Shown one piece after another: positions 41,749 to 55,282 of a stretch of DNA of 64,000 nt. Origin of the DNA: Nymphaea colorata (Eukaryota; Streptophyta; Magnoliopsida; Nymphaeales; Nymphaeaceae); assembly GCF_008831285.2 (NCBI RefSeq), contig NC_045140.1, positions 24,632,131 through 24,696,130 of the forward strand, in the 5' to 3' direction. The notes under the pieces were generated by a model. That model made no database searches and was not told where the DNA came from. It was given only the letters and a program-made list of their open reading frames with translations. The first letter of the stretch is position 1, and each line of letters starts with the position of its first letter. The position numbers were made by a program, and so were the translations under genes.

Positions 41749-43757
41749 TCAACATCCCTGGACATCTCGCCACTTGAGATAAACTAGCCCTGCTCGATAA
41801 TGAGCGTATGCACCAGCGACCACCAGCAAATGAAACAGCTGGTGGCTGTGACCGGCGATGTCGAATTTACCAGGCATCCATCTTTCCGGGATCCTCGTAG
41901 CATACACCAACGCCCCAAGTCCATAGGAAGCACCCATCAGAGCCTCGTATCCAGTTGTGTGGATTGCTGCTGGATGGTTCCAATGAAGTATCAGCTTGTG
42001 CAAGATGGGAGCGATGCCGAACATGCCCATGCCGGAGAAAAGGCGTGCCCGGACGGTGCGAAATTCCGGCTTCTGAAATGCTGGTGTGAGTGATACTATT
42101 ACAGATGCAACGCCAAGGATGGTTATGAATCCCATGTAGAGATTGCAGAAGAATGGGTAGCACATGAATGAATAGTATACTGGAGGATAGAAAGATGTGG
42201 AGATAAGGGCGGCGATGCCGGCGTAGTCAAGCCGGAGCATGACGTAAGAGAGACGCTCCGAGTGGCAGAGGAGGAGGTGGCATAAGCTGCTGGCAAGCAG
42301 GCAGAACATGGCTCCTCCAAGGAATGCAAAGAAAGGCCAGCGCGTGATGGGTCTGACCAGCAGAGGAGCAACAATGTTCGTCAGATCCTCTTTCACACCA
42401 TGCTGCACATTCCAACCGACGAAGAGAAGAATAAGCTCAAGCGAAGCACAATCTGAACATTCTGTTGCCTCATGAAAATCAAGCTGAATCGGGTAACACA
42501 AATTAGCTTTGTTGGGTAGCTGGAGCCTCTGCCCCACAAAAAGCTAGAAACCAATCTCTTTATAATTAAACCCTCGAAAAAAGCAAATCCGTGGACTTAA
42601 AACCTCATTCACCAATCTCTCATCTCACTTACAGGCCGAAAGAAAAATATAAGTTTTAAACATCTAGGAAAGGTTCCCGATTTCAGAGTTGTCTATCTGG
42701 ATCGAGTGCATCTATGCCCAAAGTTATCACCTAGCGTTGAAAGCACGACGGATGCCAATTGCCATAAGAAAATTGCATTCACGGAGATAGAACGAGTCAA
42801 TTAAACACCACGTGAGTCGTATGAGCATCAGGCGTTGCAACAATTACGGAAAGCTTATGGTGCAGGGTGGCAGCCTTAAGACTTGATCTAAGTTCAAAAA
42901 GCCTCTCAAAATAAGAAGGTTAAAGTCTAGGGACAAGACACAACGTTTAAGTAGAAGATCTGCAGATGAACACTGAAGAAAAGAGGGATCCGAAGAAGCG
43001 AATTTACCAGAATGCACAGGTCGGTGTGGTTGGCAGTGAGCGAGCTCTGAGGTAGACAGTTAGAAAGCAGCTCGAAAACATGCCACCTGGAAAAGGAATA
43101 GAGCGCATCCATGGACGGGAGGGAGGCCCTGAATTCGTCCCTCAGTCTCTGCAGATCCGCCATGTGAGGCATTGAAGGCAAGCACGTCACTAACTCCGAA
43201 TGCACCCGATGGAGATGAGCCCTCGTCAACACTTCAGGCAAATGGTGAAGATCCACCACCCGAGGCACCTTCATCGCAGTGTAAACCGTCAAGCAGAGGA
43301 AAAGGAAAAACCCCAACAAGTGCCTGCCCACAGAAAGAAGGAAAAAGAAGAAAAAAACATCAGAATCACAAGGTCACAACCATCGTAGAAAAGAAGATCC
43401 GGAACTTCATAACTAGAAGAAGAAGAAGAAGCGCAGGACAAGGAAAAAGAAAAGGAGACAGGGAATCATATTTTTTTACGTCCAGATGTTAAGGGTCTCG
43501 TTATGAATCGTGAAGATGCTCAGGAAAATCTGTTTGAGGGGCCATTCTGCACGGTAATGCTTGACGATGAACTCGTTGTCTCTCAGATAGGCAGGCAAGG
43601 AATGGTATTCTACCAACTGATACTTCACCCTGTTCCACAACCACTTTCCCTTGGAACCACTTTTCTTACTCTTGTATGATCTCCTGAAATCACTCACTTC
43701 TTCAGTTAATGAGGTGTTCTCGGAAGTGAGGTTGCGGGAATCCCGATCTCCACCCAT
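41749..43757 (-). CDS. HHP: Heptahelical transmembrane protein (ADIPOR/HlyIII family)
   Basis: Three exons join in frame: 43480-43757 (ATG at 43757), 43008-43323 and 41749-42402. All introns are GT-AG, and the product is 415 residues. The N-terminal cytosolic part has LWNRVKYQLVEYHSLPAYLR and HNETLNIWTHLLGFF, both typical of plant HHP4/HHP5-like proteins. Seven membrane segments follow a long loop containing CLPQSSLTANHTD. The zinc-site residues of the family appear present: His in ASSLCHLLLCHSE, Asp in LDYAGIA, and two His in GHSHQLFH. In Arabidopsis such proteins act in sugar, hormone or osmotic signalling; the ligand here is unknown. A GGDRDSRN start fits a short acidic lead. Confidence 0.95.
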
Positions 43758-45741
43758 CGCGTCTTGGGGACGCCTGAATCCCCAGACCCCGATAGGAGGG
43801 ATTGAAAAAAGAAAAATGAAGAGGAAAGGATGGAAGCGGTAAAGGTTTCCTAGAGAAATGTATGGAGATTACGTGAGCTTCCGAAAAACGGGAGAAAACC
43901 CCGAGAAGGCGAGAACTAAACGCGAAAAGGAATCAGCATTAAGGGCGAGAATATGTTGCCCTCTTTGTTATTTTCTTTGAATTAATAAAGATAAGAAGTC
44001 CCAGGCTGCCCAGAGGGAAAAGGAATCGAGGGAATCGACGATACCAAGATTCGGTAGCGCAGAGAGAGAGAGAGAGAGAATGTCTCTGCCATCTTAAAGA
44101 AGGCCTCCTTTCTTGATAACATGAAGAAAGGAAAAGGGTGACGTTGGTTGGGAGTCCCGAGTTGTGGGACTCCTCGGAAAAAGACGGACGGGAGGGAGAC
44201 ATTAGTTGCGTTTGAACTGCAAAATGGAAGGCAAGAGCATGACGGCACTCCAAAAGTAAGGGGGCTATGTGCCACAAAGAGAGTGAGGCGGGAGCAGCCC
44301 GTATCGTTTAAGGTCCGATACGTTTCAGTCTACACTGGTAATTTTTAGAGTAAACTATTATATTAAAAAGAGAAATTCATATCCACCGATACGAGGCTGA
44401 ATCGACATAAGCTGAATTTTGACTGATACCGACTTCGTACATGCCAAAGAAGCTGTATCGGTCTCTGCATCTTTTCGGTGAGGGGCCCATACCTTAATGA
44501 CAACGTTGCTATAGTCTGCTAAAGCAGATGGAGATTCAGATGTATTTCACATCCATTACATATCGGACTTGGTAGATCGCTTTCATATGCATGTTTAAAC
44601 TTCTGTATTAAACTCTATTGGATCCATCAATTCCAGGGATTTTTACGCCCGACTACTGAATTTTTGGCCTCTAACTCGAAATTCTTAAACCTCACTTTTT
44701 TCATCGAACCTGTTAGCAACATGAACCAAATCTCTGGCCATACCACTTGCACTGCTAAGAGAACCTTGACATTACGCTGAGGGATTTTGGTGTCTTATCG
44801 ACCTTGACGCATTCAAGAATGTGTTGAGAAACTATGGCAGTATATAGGTACTACTATTACTTATAGCATGTATATGGGGAAATATCAGTTACCCATGTCA
44901 CCACCCGCCTCTTGATTACATTTTATTTCCTTGGAATTTCTTGTCGTTGAAGACTAACATGTTTTGTTTCCCGCGATTAAAGGGAGGATTTTCAGAACTT
45001 CATGAAATTTCAAGAACTACATAATCTACAAGCAAACTTCCAAACGCTCGATCTGTTCCAAACAAACCCTTCACAACTTTGGGATAATACATCGTTTGCG
45101 CGAAGTTACTTTTGCGAGCCACCAAAAGTTGTTCGTCGAATTGACCTTTAGTTCGTTGACAAGACGCTCAAAGGAAATGGGAAAGAGAAATTACCAATGA
45201 GGGGACACATTTTTTTGCCATAATTTTAAATATCAATCTTACTTTTATAATTTTATTGATAGGGACCTTATTGCCGCTACCAGATATCAATCATTACCGT
45301 TGCCCCGTAATCCTATGAATAATAATATTATTCAAGATGAACAAAATGATCGATGATACCTCGTTGATAATGTTGACAAAACATAAACCTGCACATGTTC
45401 CAACCTGACAATCAGCAAAAGTGGCATCAGGAAAATCCTCCAACTACAAGAGATCGGATTGTAGTACTACGGTCCTGAAAATCTTTCATTTTATTGAACA
45501 AATCAAAATGATACACTAGAGAACTACACGCTCCTTTCCTCATCTAGAGGCGCCTCTAGATTGAGAAGTTCATACATTCTTTTATAATCAGGAAAGAGGG
45601 CAAAATAATTATGTATGCTCGACAATGCGCAGAGCACTGATCCCGCCATGCTTATAGGGAGCATAGATCTATATAACCGAGCTACAAGCTGAGATGACGG
45701 AAAGTAATTATTTCCATACCAAATTGAAGATAATACACATG
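43758..45741. other. Region between HHP and AFG1-like genes
   Basis: Bases 43758-44100 are probably the HHP promoter and leader on the minus strand and include a (GA)n tract (about 44060-44080). From 44300 to 45480 the sequence is AT-rich intergenic DNA with no gene. The last 250 bp probably belong to the 3' UTR of the AFG1-like gene. Confidence 0.5.
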
Positions 45742-48700
45742 TCACGAGCTTGAAGTTGTTGTTTCAAACTGCCTCGGAGTTTCGTCCTCATCAGACTTCT
45801 CTGACAGTGCGGCAGCATGCTGATCCAGATATTCTTTGCTATTCATCTCTGTTAGTCTGAAACATAAACAAGCACAAAATCAGGAATTCAATTTTCTTAA
45901 ACATTTTATACACGGTAATCTTTTCTCAAGAGAGAGCTTTAAGCCGTTAGTAGTGATCGCCTATGATATTAACTACTCGGCAGCCCAAAACATGCAACTC
46001 CCAACAATACAACTGCGGTAAACATCTAGAGAGAGTTTTTCTTAGACTAATTATTTGAACCTACATTATTAGACAGCTACAATCACATCTAACATCATAC
46101 CTGCTGATTGTGCGGTCCTTAGCAAATCCCAGTTCATTGTCAACACAAAGATCAAAAACATCAGCTCTCCTTGATCTTGATGAGGATCTAGGGGCCATCT
46201 TCTGGGCATCAGATATTGTGACAATATACTCAAACAGACCAACTGGTGATGTCTCAGCTGTGCAAAGTAACCTTGCCTTGTTTTCATACATAACCTGCAC
46301 ACTCAGTTATTATGAAAATTGACATAGTTTCTAATCTTGCACATGACAAATTTTGAACAGAAAACATGGAATACCTGTTCATTTTTATCTACTGAATTTT
46401 ATCAGTAATAGACCAACAAATGCATATTTCACACTGCAATGCATATTGTTGTATAAACTGCAATGTACTTTTGAATATGACAGTGATTAGCATCATGAAA
46501 CTTGTTTACGCCAGATAAGGTAGCTTTTACAGCTTTGTTTTTTTTTTTTAATCAATTCCTATTTTAAGCTAAGATCTTATTAGCGATGTATGCATATTTC
46601 CACTTTCCCTGTATCACATTGTCGACAAGTTCAAACATGCATTTGAAGTCTCAATGCTACCAATACCATGTATGCCTCAGGCACGAAGCCCCTCACTGAT
46701 AACGAGAAAGCCCGTGTTAGACCATATGCTTCACATGTCAATGGAATATCATTATTATCTTTACTCCAATGCAGCATCGTACATACATGTGAAGATATAC
46801 ATATAAAAAACAAAAAGCAATGAATACTTTTATAGGAAAGCATCGTACACACATGTGAAGATATACATATAAAAAACAAAAAGCAATGAATACTTTTATA
46901 GGAAAGCATGTTTGGACAATCTGGTTGCTTTTACAGGCGAAAAAACATAGCGAAAACATCATCCAAAATTTTGTTTTCACCCCTGTTTTATAATATGAGC
47001 AAGCTGACTGTAATTTGCCTCTTTAAAATGAGAAGCAAAATTGTCTACTTATCTAAAAGTCAGAACACTACTCATCCAAGAACTGAGGATTGACTGCCTT
47101 TCATGTGGAAAACCCTATTTCCACCCCCAGCATCCAAGGTCAAATAATTTCCAAATCACCTTGATGTGCAAAATATCAAGCAGCCTAACCTATGGGCACT
47201 AATCTTATTGCATATTATTTTCCATCACAAATATGAGACTTTCAATCCCATATGGCATGATGCTAAATGCACAAGCCCATATTTTATCTACAAACTAAAG
47301 CAAGTCCACTACATTAACATCTGCATACTCAGTCCAAAAAATTTGAGGAGCCTAATGTACATTTTTGCATAATTATTTGTGTGCTTGGGCTCTTGTTGGT
47401 AACACAAATAACATACAGATAGTTAAATATAAAAGGAGTTCCACCTTTGTCTTGATAGTGGCTACAAACATCTTTCTGTATTATTTTGTGCTGATAGCAA
47501 TTACATGCATCTATAGATAGATAAGAAAAAGCACAGAAACAAAGGAAGAAACATACATCAATGAGTGTGACAAAACGGTAAGCTGCTGTCCTATTATGAA
47601 GTGCAAATTTTGGTACACCTTCTAATGCAAGTGTGTGGAAATGCTCTGCAAACAAAAGATAATTGGTATCAAAAAGTCAAAACTTCCACCACATCTATCA
47701 AGGCAGTAACAAGTTTGACTACATAGGTAACTTACTACATAATCCAAAATAATCTGCAGCCCCTAAAGGCTTCTCACAAAGATCCTCAAAACGGAAGTAT
47801 GCACATCCATTTGCTCCTTGAGGAACCTGCAAAAAGCAGCAATACTTATTTTCTTACATAGGTTTTGAAAGAGAGATTACATAGAAACACCAACGTTGTA
47901 ATTTATACATACCAGCAATTTCCTCCCCATCAGGATTTCAATTTCTTTTGGTCTAGGTGTATAGGGACCAACCAATTGTTGAAATTTTTCCTTCAACAAC
48001 ACAGAATATCGAAATCCACTGTAGTAGAAACCATGCTCTGCCTGCAACATATTTGATGCTCAAATTTTGAATAAGAAATACAGGGAAGACCATTTTATGT
48101 CAGATAAAAAGACGAATGTGGAAATTGGGCTTCAGGATGCAAATCTGACTTTATTGAGCACACTTGCAGAAAGAAAAAAGGAGTTATAAGGCGGGTCTAA
48201 GTTCCCAACCAATTATTCTTGGATGAGAATGCTCTGGATAAGTGAGGAAAGGATGAAAATCATAGACATTTGCACACATCAAGTTAAACTACCTAAACAA
48301 CTATTAACACTGGCTGACACTATTATTACTGGTGGGAATAATCAGGGAAGAGTTTGTTCTCAACTGCAACAAGTATAATTTTAAATATTATGTTTCTTTT
48401 CTTATGTTTAAACTTTAAACTGTATAAACCATGGGATACAACTTTCAAAGCCTCCTTGGTTATGTTAGTGCAACTAAACCATCTGGCTTTTTCCAGTAGA
48501 TTAATAATAAAGGGTTTCTGAGTGGTTCAACATCCTCACTCCTTTGAAATCCAGCACAAGAACAAGCTGATGAAAGGACAAAAACTAGTACTCTATGTTT
48601 TATCCATGCTAAAGAAAACAGACCCTGCAAATGTGATCAGTGCAGATTACTGATACCATATGTCTAGACAGCGTTATGAAAGAAGATTGAATCAATGGTT

Positions 48701-51700
48701 CATATTACACAAAAGATTTTTTATTTTTTCAACAGCAGACCATATAATGTCATCAAGATCAGCTGGTGGTTATTCTCTCAACAAACCACTAACATGCCAC
48801 TTTCATATCCCTAGGCAATTTAAGAACCATTCCAAAAATTTCCCCACCTATAAAAATATTTAAAAATATGGTACATGTTCCAAACCCTTATTTTCAGTCC
48901 ATTTTAACACCAAATCTTGCAGGCCAACGGCCATGAAGGTGAATAGTGCTCAAAGAATAAATATAAACACCAGCATCATGTCACACATACTACACATTTT
49001 GCCTGCATACTTACTGAAGTCATCTTCCGATAATCCACCAATGAACCAATTTCATGAACTACACATTTTGCCTGGATAAATTGGAAAATACACGAAGGAG
49101 TTAGACTTGTTCAAGCAATGATGAACGTGTTAAACTTGTTGAAGCAAAGACAAAATATTCAAATATTATGCGCACAGTTGAATTACCTTCAAAGTGGAAA
49201 TGAAGGGCAGGAAAAGATCCCTCTGCAACCCACCTTCATAAAGCTTGTCCGGAGCCCGATTTGATGTTGCTACAAGAATCTTTAAGGATACAGTACAAAT
49301 TACTAAGGGCAAGCAGTGCATTTGTACTATGTTAAAAATACCATATCACCAAAAATAGTAGCAGAATGGCAGCTGAAACAGAATGGTGGAGGAGACATAA
49401 AACTGGTAAATAACAATAACTGCTTACAATGCCTTTGTGAAAGAGATGTCTGAAAAGGCGATTCAAAATTAGCGCATCAGCCACATCAGTGACCTGCCAA
49501 AATGAAGAAATGGAATAAAGTATAGACTGCCTCAAGGGGAAAAAATCACTTAACATAATCAACGTACTTACCATGAATTCATCAAGGCATATTAATATTG
49601 ATTCATCAGATATCTCTTCTGCAACAACATCAAGAGGATCTGCAAGACCTTTGTGTCTCTACATGTTTTATCAAAAATAGATAGTCTCACATAATGGGCC
49701 TCTAAGTGATTACCAAAATATATCCAAGATATGCTGAAATGCAGGAGAATTAGGTAGCAGAAGGATTTCCAAAATATGTATGCTCAATACCTCAGATCTT
49801 TTGCCCACATATCTCTCAGAATAGAATGCTGAAACAAAGTAAAGTTTTTCAACAAAAGAAGAACGTCTTACTTGCAAGCGACTATGTACATTCAACATGA
49901 AGTCATGAAAATGGATTCGCTTTTTCCTCCAATCTGAAGGCCTGTTTGAATAAAATGTATTTGTATAAGTAAACAATACAATGTAAACAACAAAAATATA
50001 CTTATGGCTATCTATATTCCAATATAGCATATATATAGGATACTATTTCTAAAACAGAAGGTACAGATTTTTATTTCTATACATTTTATCCAAAATATCT
50101 GCACCTTACCCAGACAAAGTACATGGCGATTAGAATAAAGTCAGAGGTGGACATGTGAACAATAAAAATACACTTATGGCTATAAAGTGGGTACTGATTT
50201 TTTGTTCCATGCATTTTAGCCAAAATATCTGCACCTTATCCAGGCACAATACATAGTGATTTATGGTAAAGTCAGGGGTAAACTTGTATCTCACACAATA
50301 GGAACTAGAAGATCATCACAAGGATCTAATTTTGTGTGTAACTTTCATAGTCTGACTACATATCTGCTTTTAGAATATAATGATCATCTAGTCTCCATCT
50401 GTCAACAATTTGGAAGAAATGTAACTACTTATCTTTAAAACCATCATTCATATGACAGACAAATCAGGCAGAAAAAGGAGGCAGCTCCCTGTGCCTGGTC
50501 CTCCTCCAGCTGGACATTTCTCTGCCGTAAGAATCAAAGGCTTGTACTTAGACCTAGCACCTTCCTCTTTCAACATCAATCGGTTTTTCTAAAAGCACAA
50601 TATTGTGAAAGTAAAGCAACGTTTGGTCGACTACAGTATACAAGAGAATCTAAAACGGACCATCGTTGGAACTTTTGCAGGTTGCAAATCAAAATATTAT
50701 GATAAGGTTCCCACAGTCTCCAATTTCTGAGCGTGGAAATCAAAACCTAAAAGGAATAATAAACTAGCTTTGGTGGAAATCCAACAAATACAGAGAATGT
50801 CAAACTTACAGCTGCTCAAAGAACAAGTCCATAAGCATTGTCTTCCCGGTTCCCACTCCTCCAAACAGATAAAGACCTTTCACAGGGGACTCGGACGACT
50901 GTGATAAGAGACGAGACCATAACCAACTCCTCCGGTTTCTGCAGTTCACACAAGCACATTATGGCTTCTCAAATCAATTGAACAAATAAAAATATTTCAA
51001 TATCAATGAGATATCAAACCATTACTTAATTTCCCTTCTTAAGCTTAATGATTTATCCAATTCGTTAATGCCTATGTTTCTAAAAAGGAAGAAAAACCTG
51101 TAGATAGGCAAAATCCGGTGATTACCGCCCAGTTCTTTCAGAGTTCTCCGATCTCACTAGTCCGCATTCATCTGCCGATTCAACAAGCTCATCATACAGC
51201 CTCTGAAGCACCCTAAGGATTTCCGCCTGACAACAAGCATCAGAAAACACATTAAACGTAAAAAAAAAACAAAAAAAACAAAAATTTGATCGAAAACTTT
51301 ACAGTATTGCATTCATTGTAAACAAGCTAGCAGATTTCTTCTTTCTCAACTCGGCTATTCATTATAAACGGCTGCTAATGTTCATTGACAAGCATTCATC
51401 TACTTCAGAAATCTAGGATTCACATGTCACAAGCCGACATAAAAGAAGAAAAGGAGAAACGGAGCTACCTGAAACTCGTCGCCATCGAGTAGTTCTCCGG
51501 AAGCAATTCTACGCTTGTATTCCACGTACGGTCCAGCACCTTCTGAACCGGAGACCGAATCCGCCCCTGCTTCATCCGAAAATCCACCATCACATTTAGC
51601 TCATTTCCTGATCGATACTACAAAGGACTAAAACCCCAAATCATTCAACAACGGTAACGAGAGAGAAGGAGGAAGAGGATGAAGGGCGGGAACCTTGGCT

Positions 51701-51898
51701 GGATAACGTCGCGGCAGGGGACAGAAACGCCCGCCGCCAACAGTGCGTGGGCGAAACGCGATTCCCGAATCCGGCACCGTGACCGCAGCGAGGAGGAGGA
51801 GACCCGGAGAAGGATTGGAGTCGATGGAAGAAGCTAGACTTCCGGGTGGTCCGCAGGGCGCCCCCGAGGTGGCGGACCGCCCGGATCGACGCCGTCAT
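45742..51898 (-). CDS. AFG1: AFG1-like mitochondrial AAA-type ATPase
   Basis: I could join 14 exons in frame, all GT-AG: 51694-51898, 51469-51566, 51126-51226, 50810-50938, 49872-49941, 49572-49658, 49428-49493, 49187-49279, 49015-49071, 47913-48041, 47736-47826, 47557-47645, 46101-46294 and 45742-45856. The product is 507 residues. The Arg/Ser-rich, acid-free start (MTASIRAVRHLGG, RTTRKSSFFHR) looks like a mitochondrial presequence. Walker A is GGVGTGKT (residues 161-168) and Walker B is ILICLDEF (Asp227-Glu228), followed by VTDVADALILNRLF. IHFHDFMLNVHSRL and VATSNRAPDKLYEGGLQRDL are AFG1 signatures. The residue after DEF is Met, where many relatives have Gln. In yeast and animals the protein helps degrade or insert inner-membrane respiratory subunits. 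Several introns exceed 800 bp. Confidence 0.96.
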
Positions 51899-52535
51899 CC
51901 CCTCCCGTATCTGGAACGGATCATGCGATTCCCATCAATCAAGAGGAAGAAGACGAGCCGAAGAGGATGGCCGAGGAAGGAGGAGAAGGTTAGGTGAGGA
52001 AGACGGGAAGCCGAGAAACTTCGATAAAACGGCGTTCAAGGTCTCCGACTCCGGCAGGCGGAAAGGCGGGACGCCGGACGCACTCGCGTGGCTCCGTTCG
52101 AGGGGAGGGGCAAGGCGATCTGGAGGGAGAGGGTAGGACCCGTCTCCGGAGAGGACTGCTCCCCCGTCGTTATCGGAGAGCCCGCGCCGTTTCCCAAAGT
52201 CGGGAGGGAAAGTTAGGGGACCCACCTTTCTCCCGTTCCCGCCGTGCCGGCCCAACCCAACCGACCTCTCTAGTCTCCCACAGTTGCTGCGCGTCCTTCT
52301 CGGGGTCCGGTCTACCATGCGCTTCCGGCCCATAAATAGCTCAATATTTTTCAATTTAATTAAACATATATTATACACCTATGAATTATATATATATGTA
52401 AAAGGGTCGTATAAAATGTGACCGGTTAAGCTTTTTTGGGTTAGACTCTGACCTGTACATTTTTCATTGATCATGAGACAGTGACTCGCATCTATCTAAT
52501 AAGGTTACTATTTCGACACTGAATTCAAAGAGTGA
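51899..52535 (-). promoter_or_regulatory. 5' region of the AFG1-like gene, source or twin of the 16.7-kb copy
   Basis: This is a GC-rich stretch directly upstream of the ATG, followed by a CCCATAAATAG-type TATA candidate region near 52330. Bases 51965-52535 recur at 16695-17290. The part nearest the gene (51899-51965) is not in that copy. No other gene is seen on either strand. Confidence 0.6.
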
Positions 52536-53326
52536 ACATGAACTCCGTAACACATAAAATGCCCACCTGACTTCAACCCTGCCCACGTTGAACATGTCCC
52601 AGTTCAAATCAAAGCGGACCCCTTTCTTTTTTTATTCGATGGTGACGTCGATCCTTTTCTCCGTGGTTCGAGTTGGGGACCGCCCGATAGTGGAGGTTCC
52701 AAAGATGTGAATGAAACTGAGCAACCCCAAGTGGTATGCAAATAATATTGTCAACGAAAGGAAGGCCGAGGGGAATGATGTGATCATTCTTACTTCTCCC
52801 CTGACTCCGTGAACCGTATTATTTATTTTTGGCATATAATATAAACGAAAGAATATACCACTTTTGTCCTTCATCATTCGCCCCAGTTGCATTTTTTAAA
52901 TTAATATTTCTTCTTGAAATGAAATGGCCCATTTCTTTGGTGAGGCCGAAGAAGCAAATTTTGATTTGAACACGTCAAGTCAAGCGACCACTACTTGAGA
53001 AAGAAAGGGGAGGGGACGATAATGTTGCATTGCATTTTGATTAAACCCACATCTCATATTGAGGGCTCATTTAACTTGGGAGTTACTTGAAGTTAATAGT
53101 TATCACAAACTATAGATTTGAGAACCATGAATTTAGATGCATATCTATAGAAGTTTGTGGATTTTAAGTCAGAGAGACATGTCTGACATGAGATCTGTAA
53201 ATTTTATCATGCAAGGTTTAAAAAAATCTATGATAAACATATGATTTTAGGACCTTGATACAAATCGATTATTTAAAATCCGAAAACTTCAGATTCTGGT
53301 ATGAAACCGACCGATCACGTCTAATA

Positions 53327-53369
<43 letters not shown>

Positions 53370-53499
53370 TTGGATTGGATTTAAGCTAGATATGGAAAGA
53401 CGCATATTTAAATGATAGATTTTATTTATAGCTGCTTTCTTTTTTGTTTTACCTTCTTGTCCTATAAGGACACTTGAAGATTTGGCTGTATTAAAATGC
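52536..53499. other. Intergenic DNA with (TA)n tract
   Basis: No gene is seen. A (TA)n run of about 33 bp lies at 53334-53366. Confidence 0.6.
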
Positions 53500-53985
53500 A
53501 CATCTTCTTTTTTGTTGTTGAATGTTTCTCAAGTTTTTAAGAAATGATCAATTAGGGACTACTTTTTTGTCGTAATTGCAATACAAGTCCCGTACTTGTT
53601 ATTTTTCAAATATAGACCTCAGTTCTGCTAACAAATGTCAAGTGCGGTCCTAAAAAGATAATTCCGTTATTTCGAGACAACTTGTCTTCCTAGATAGCTG
53701 GAGGTTCGTTTGCGGATTGTTGGCGGTTTGAGGAAAATCAGATAAGTGCAACCTGTATTTAAAATGTGACAAAAAAGATAGGCCCATAAATAAAAATGTT
53801 CCTAAATTTTGCAATGTTCATGAAAATAACGTTACTCCGTTAAAATGTATTGTGTGGGCAGTTGCCCATGCAATCACATAAAATGTATTTATATACATAT
53901 TGGTTGGCTGCAACCATTTGCTGGTTTATATCTAGCGATCTTTAATCAACATTTTCACTCTCGATTTGAAGGGTTTAGAATCTTT
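53500..53985. repeat. Repeat Q, short copy
   Basis: This matches 24620-24990 and 25640-25790, joined directly at about 53850 where the other copy has 650 extra bases. The clean join (GTTAAAATG-TATTGTGTGGGC) suggests a deletion here or an insertion there. Confidence 0.8.
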
Positions 53986-55248
53986 TGTGCCCCTCAATAA
54001 GAGCGGAGAAGAAAATTTTGAGATTGAGTTGCTAACATCAGCCTGCACTCAACAAATATGCACCAAAAGTGGGAGGAGTATTTTTGAATTTTTTTATAAA
54101 GTACTGGACTTTTTAGACTTTTTTTCACAATTTTTTTTTTACTCTTTCAGGAAGCTTATTCTTGTATTTTAATGGGGGCATTTTGGTGGCCATCCCAGTC
54201 ATAAAAATAATTGAAATATTAAAATTATTTTTTAAATACTTTAACATATTGGTCAATAATCTAAGCCAAATGTGTGGATGGAGACCAAACTTAGGACTTC
54301 ATGCAAGATCTTCGATCAGATGAGATGAAGTCTCGACGTCGCAGGAGGTACATAAATGGACCGGACACTGTTTCTCGTTTTGGTAGAAGATTGGATAATT
54401 AGTCTTTGACATCACATCACATCACAGGTGCTGAAGAGATAAAAATCATAGGGATGTATAAATCACCGCTTTTTGGCACAAGTACGTGGATTTCTCTATC
54501 AAACCCGGCGAATTTTCTTCATAATTCTTAGCTAGACATGAGTACCGATCTTAAGCAAACCGTCTCTTTCAAACCTCACAATCCATCTCCATCTAATCTT
54601 GGTAACAGGAACGCTGCGTTTCTTTCAAACGGAGTGTTCCAATTTAAATAGGTGGAACTAAATGCCCGTGCATCATAATAATGCCCTGGTACATTTTTAT
54701 GAAAGTTTTGTACCACTTTCCAGGAACTTTTGTTCTGGGTATTTTAGTTCTATGTTTGCTTATGATGGAACTAAAATACCACTTGAACTGGTAAGAGATG
54801 CAAGAAAGAGGAAGGAGATGGAGACCAACGATCAAAAAAATTGTTCCAACATTAGAGTTCTACCTATTTAATTTTAGGTGGAATCTCAATGCTGCTATTA
54901 AAGTTCCATATCTTCCCATAAACTCCTGGAACTAAAGTTCTGCGTTTTGTTTTATATGGAACTTTTCAAAAAAAATCTACAGTACAGTTCCAACTGTTTA
55001 AATAGACCCTGCATGTGTCCAAAAAATAAATTAAAAAAAAAAAAAGTCTTTTTGTTACCAAATGACTCTTTAGAGCAATTAAGGAACTAAAACTCATTAA
55101 GGCATCACTTTAGGCAAGCTCCTAGCAAATTATCAGGGTCAGGTCACTCTTACTGAGTTGCTTCAAACAAATATTATTTAAGGTAGATTGATAAAAAAGT
55201 AACAAATTGGTAAATTTGTTCCGGCTTGGCTAAGTTGGAGGTTTACGA

Positions 55249-55282
<34 letters not shown>

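Noticed and set aside
43172-43492. Plus-strand frame with Lys/Arg/Glu-rich product opposite the HHP gene
   Set aside because: It lies antisense to exon 2 and the first intron of a well-supported gene; its basic composition comes from the intron's pyrimidine tract.
51743-52335. Several Arg-rich open frames around the AFG1-like 5' end
   Set aside because: The DNA is GC-rich promoter and leader sequence; the frames overlap in several phases and have no family resemblance.
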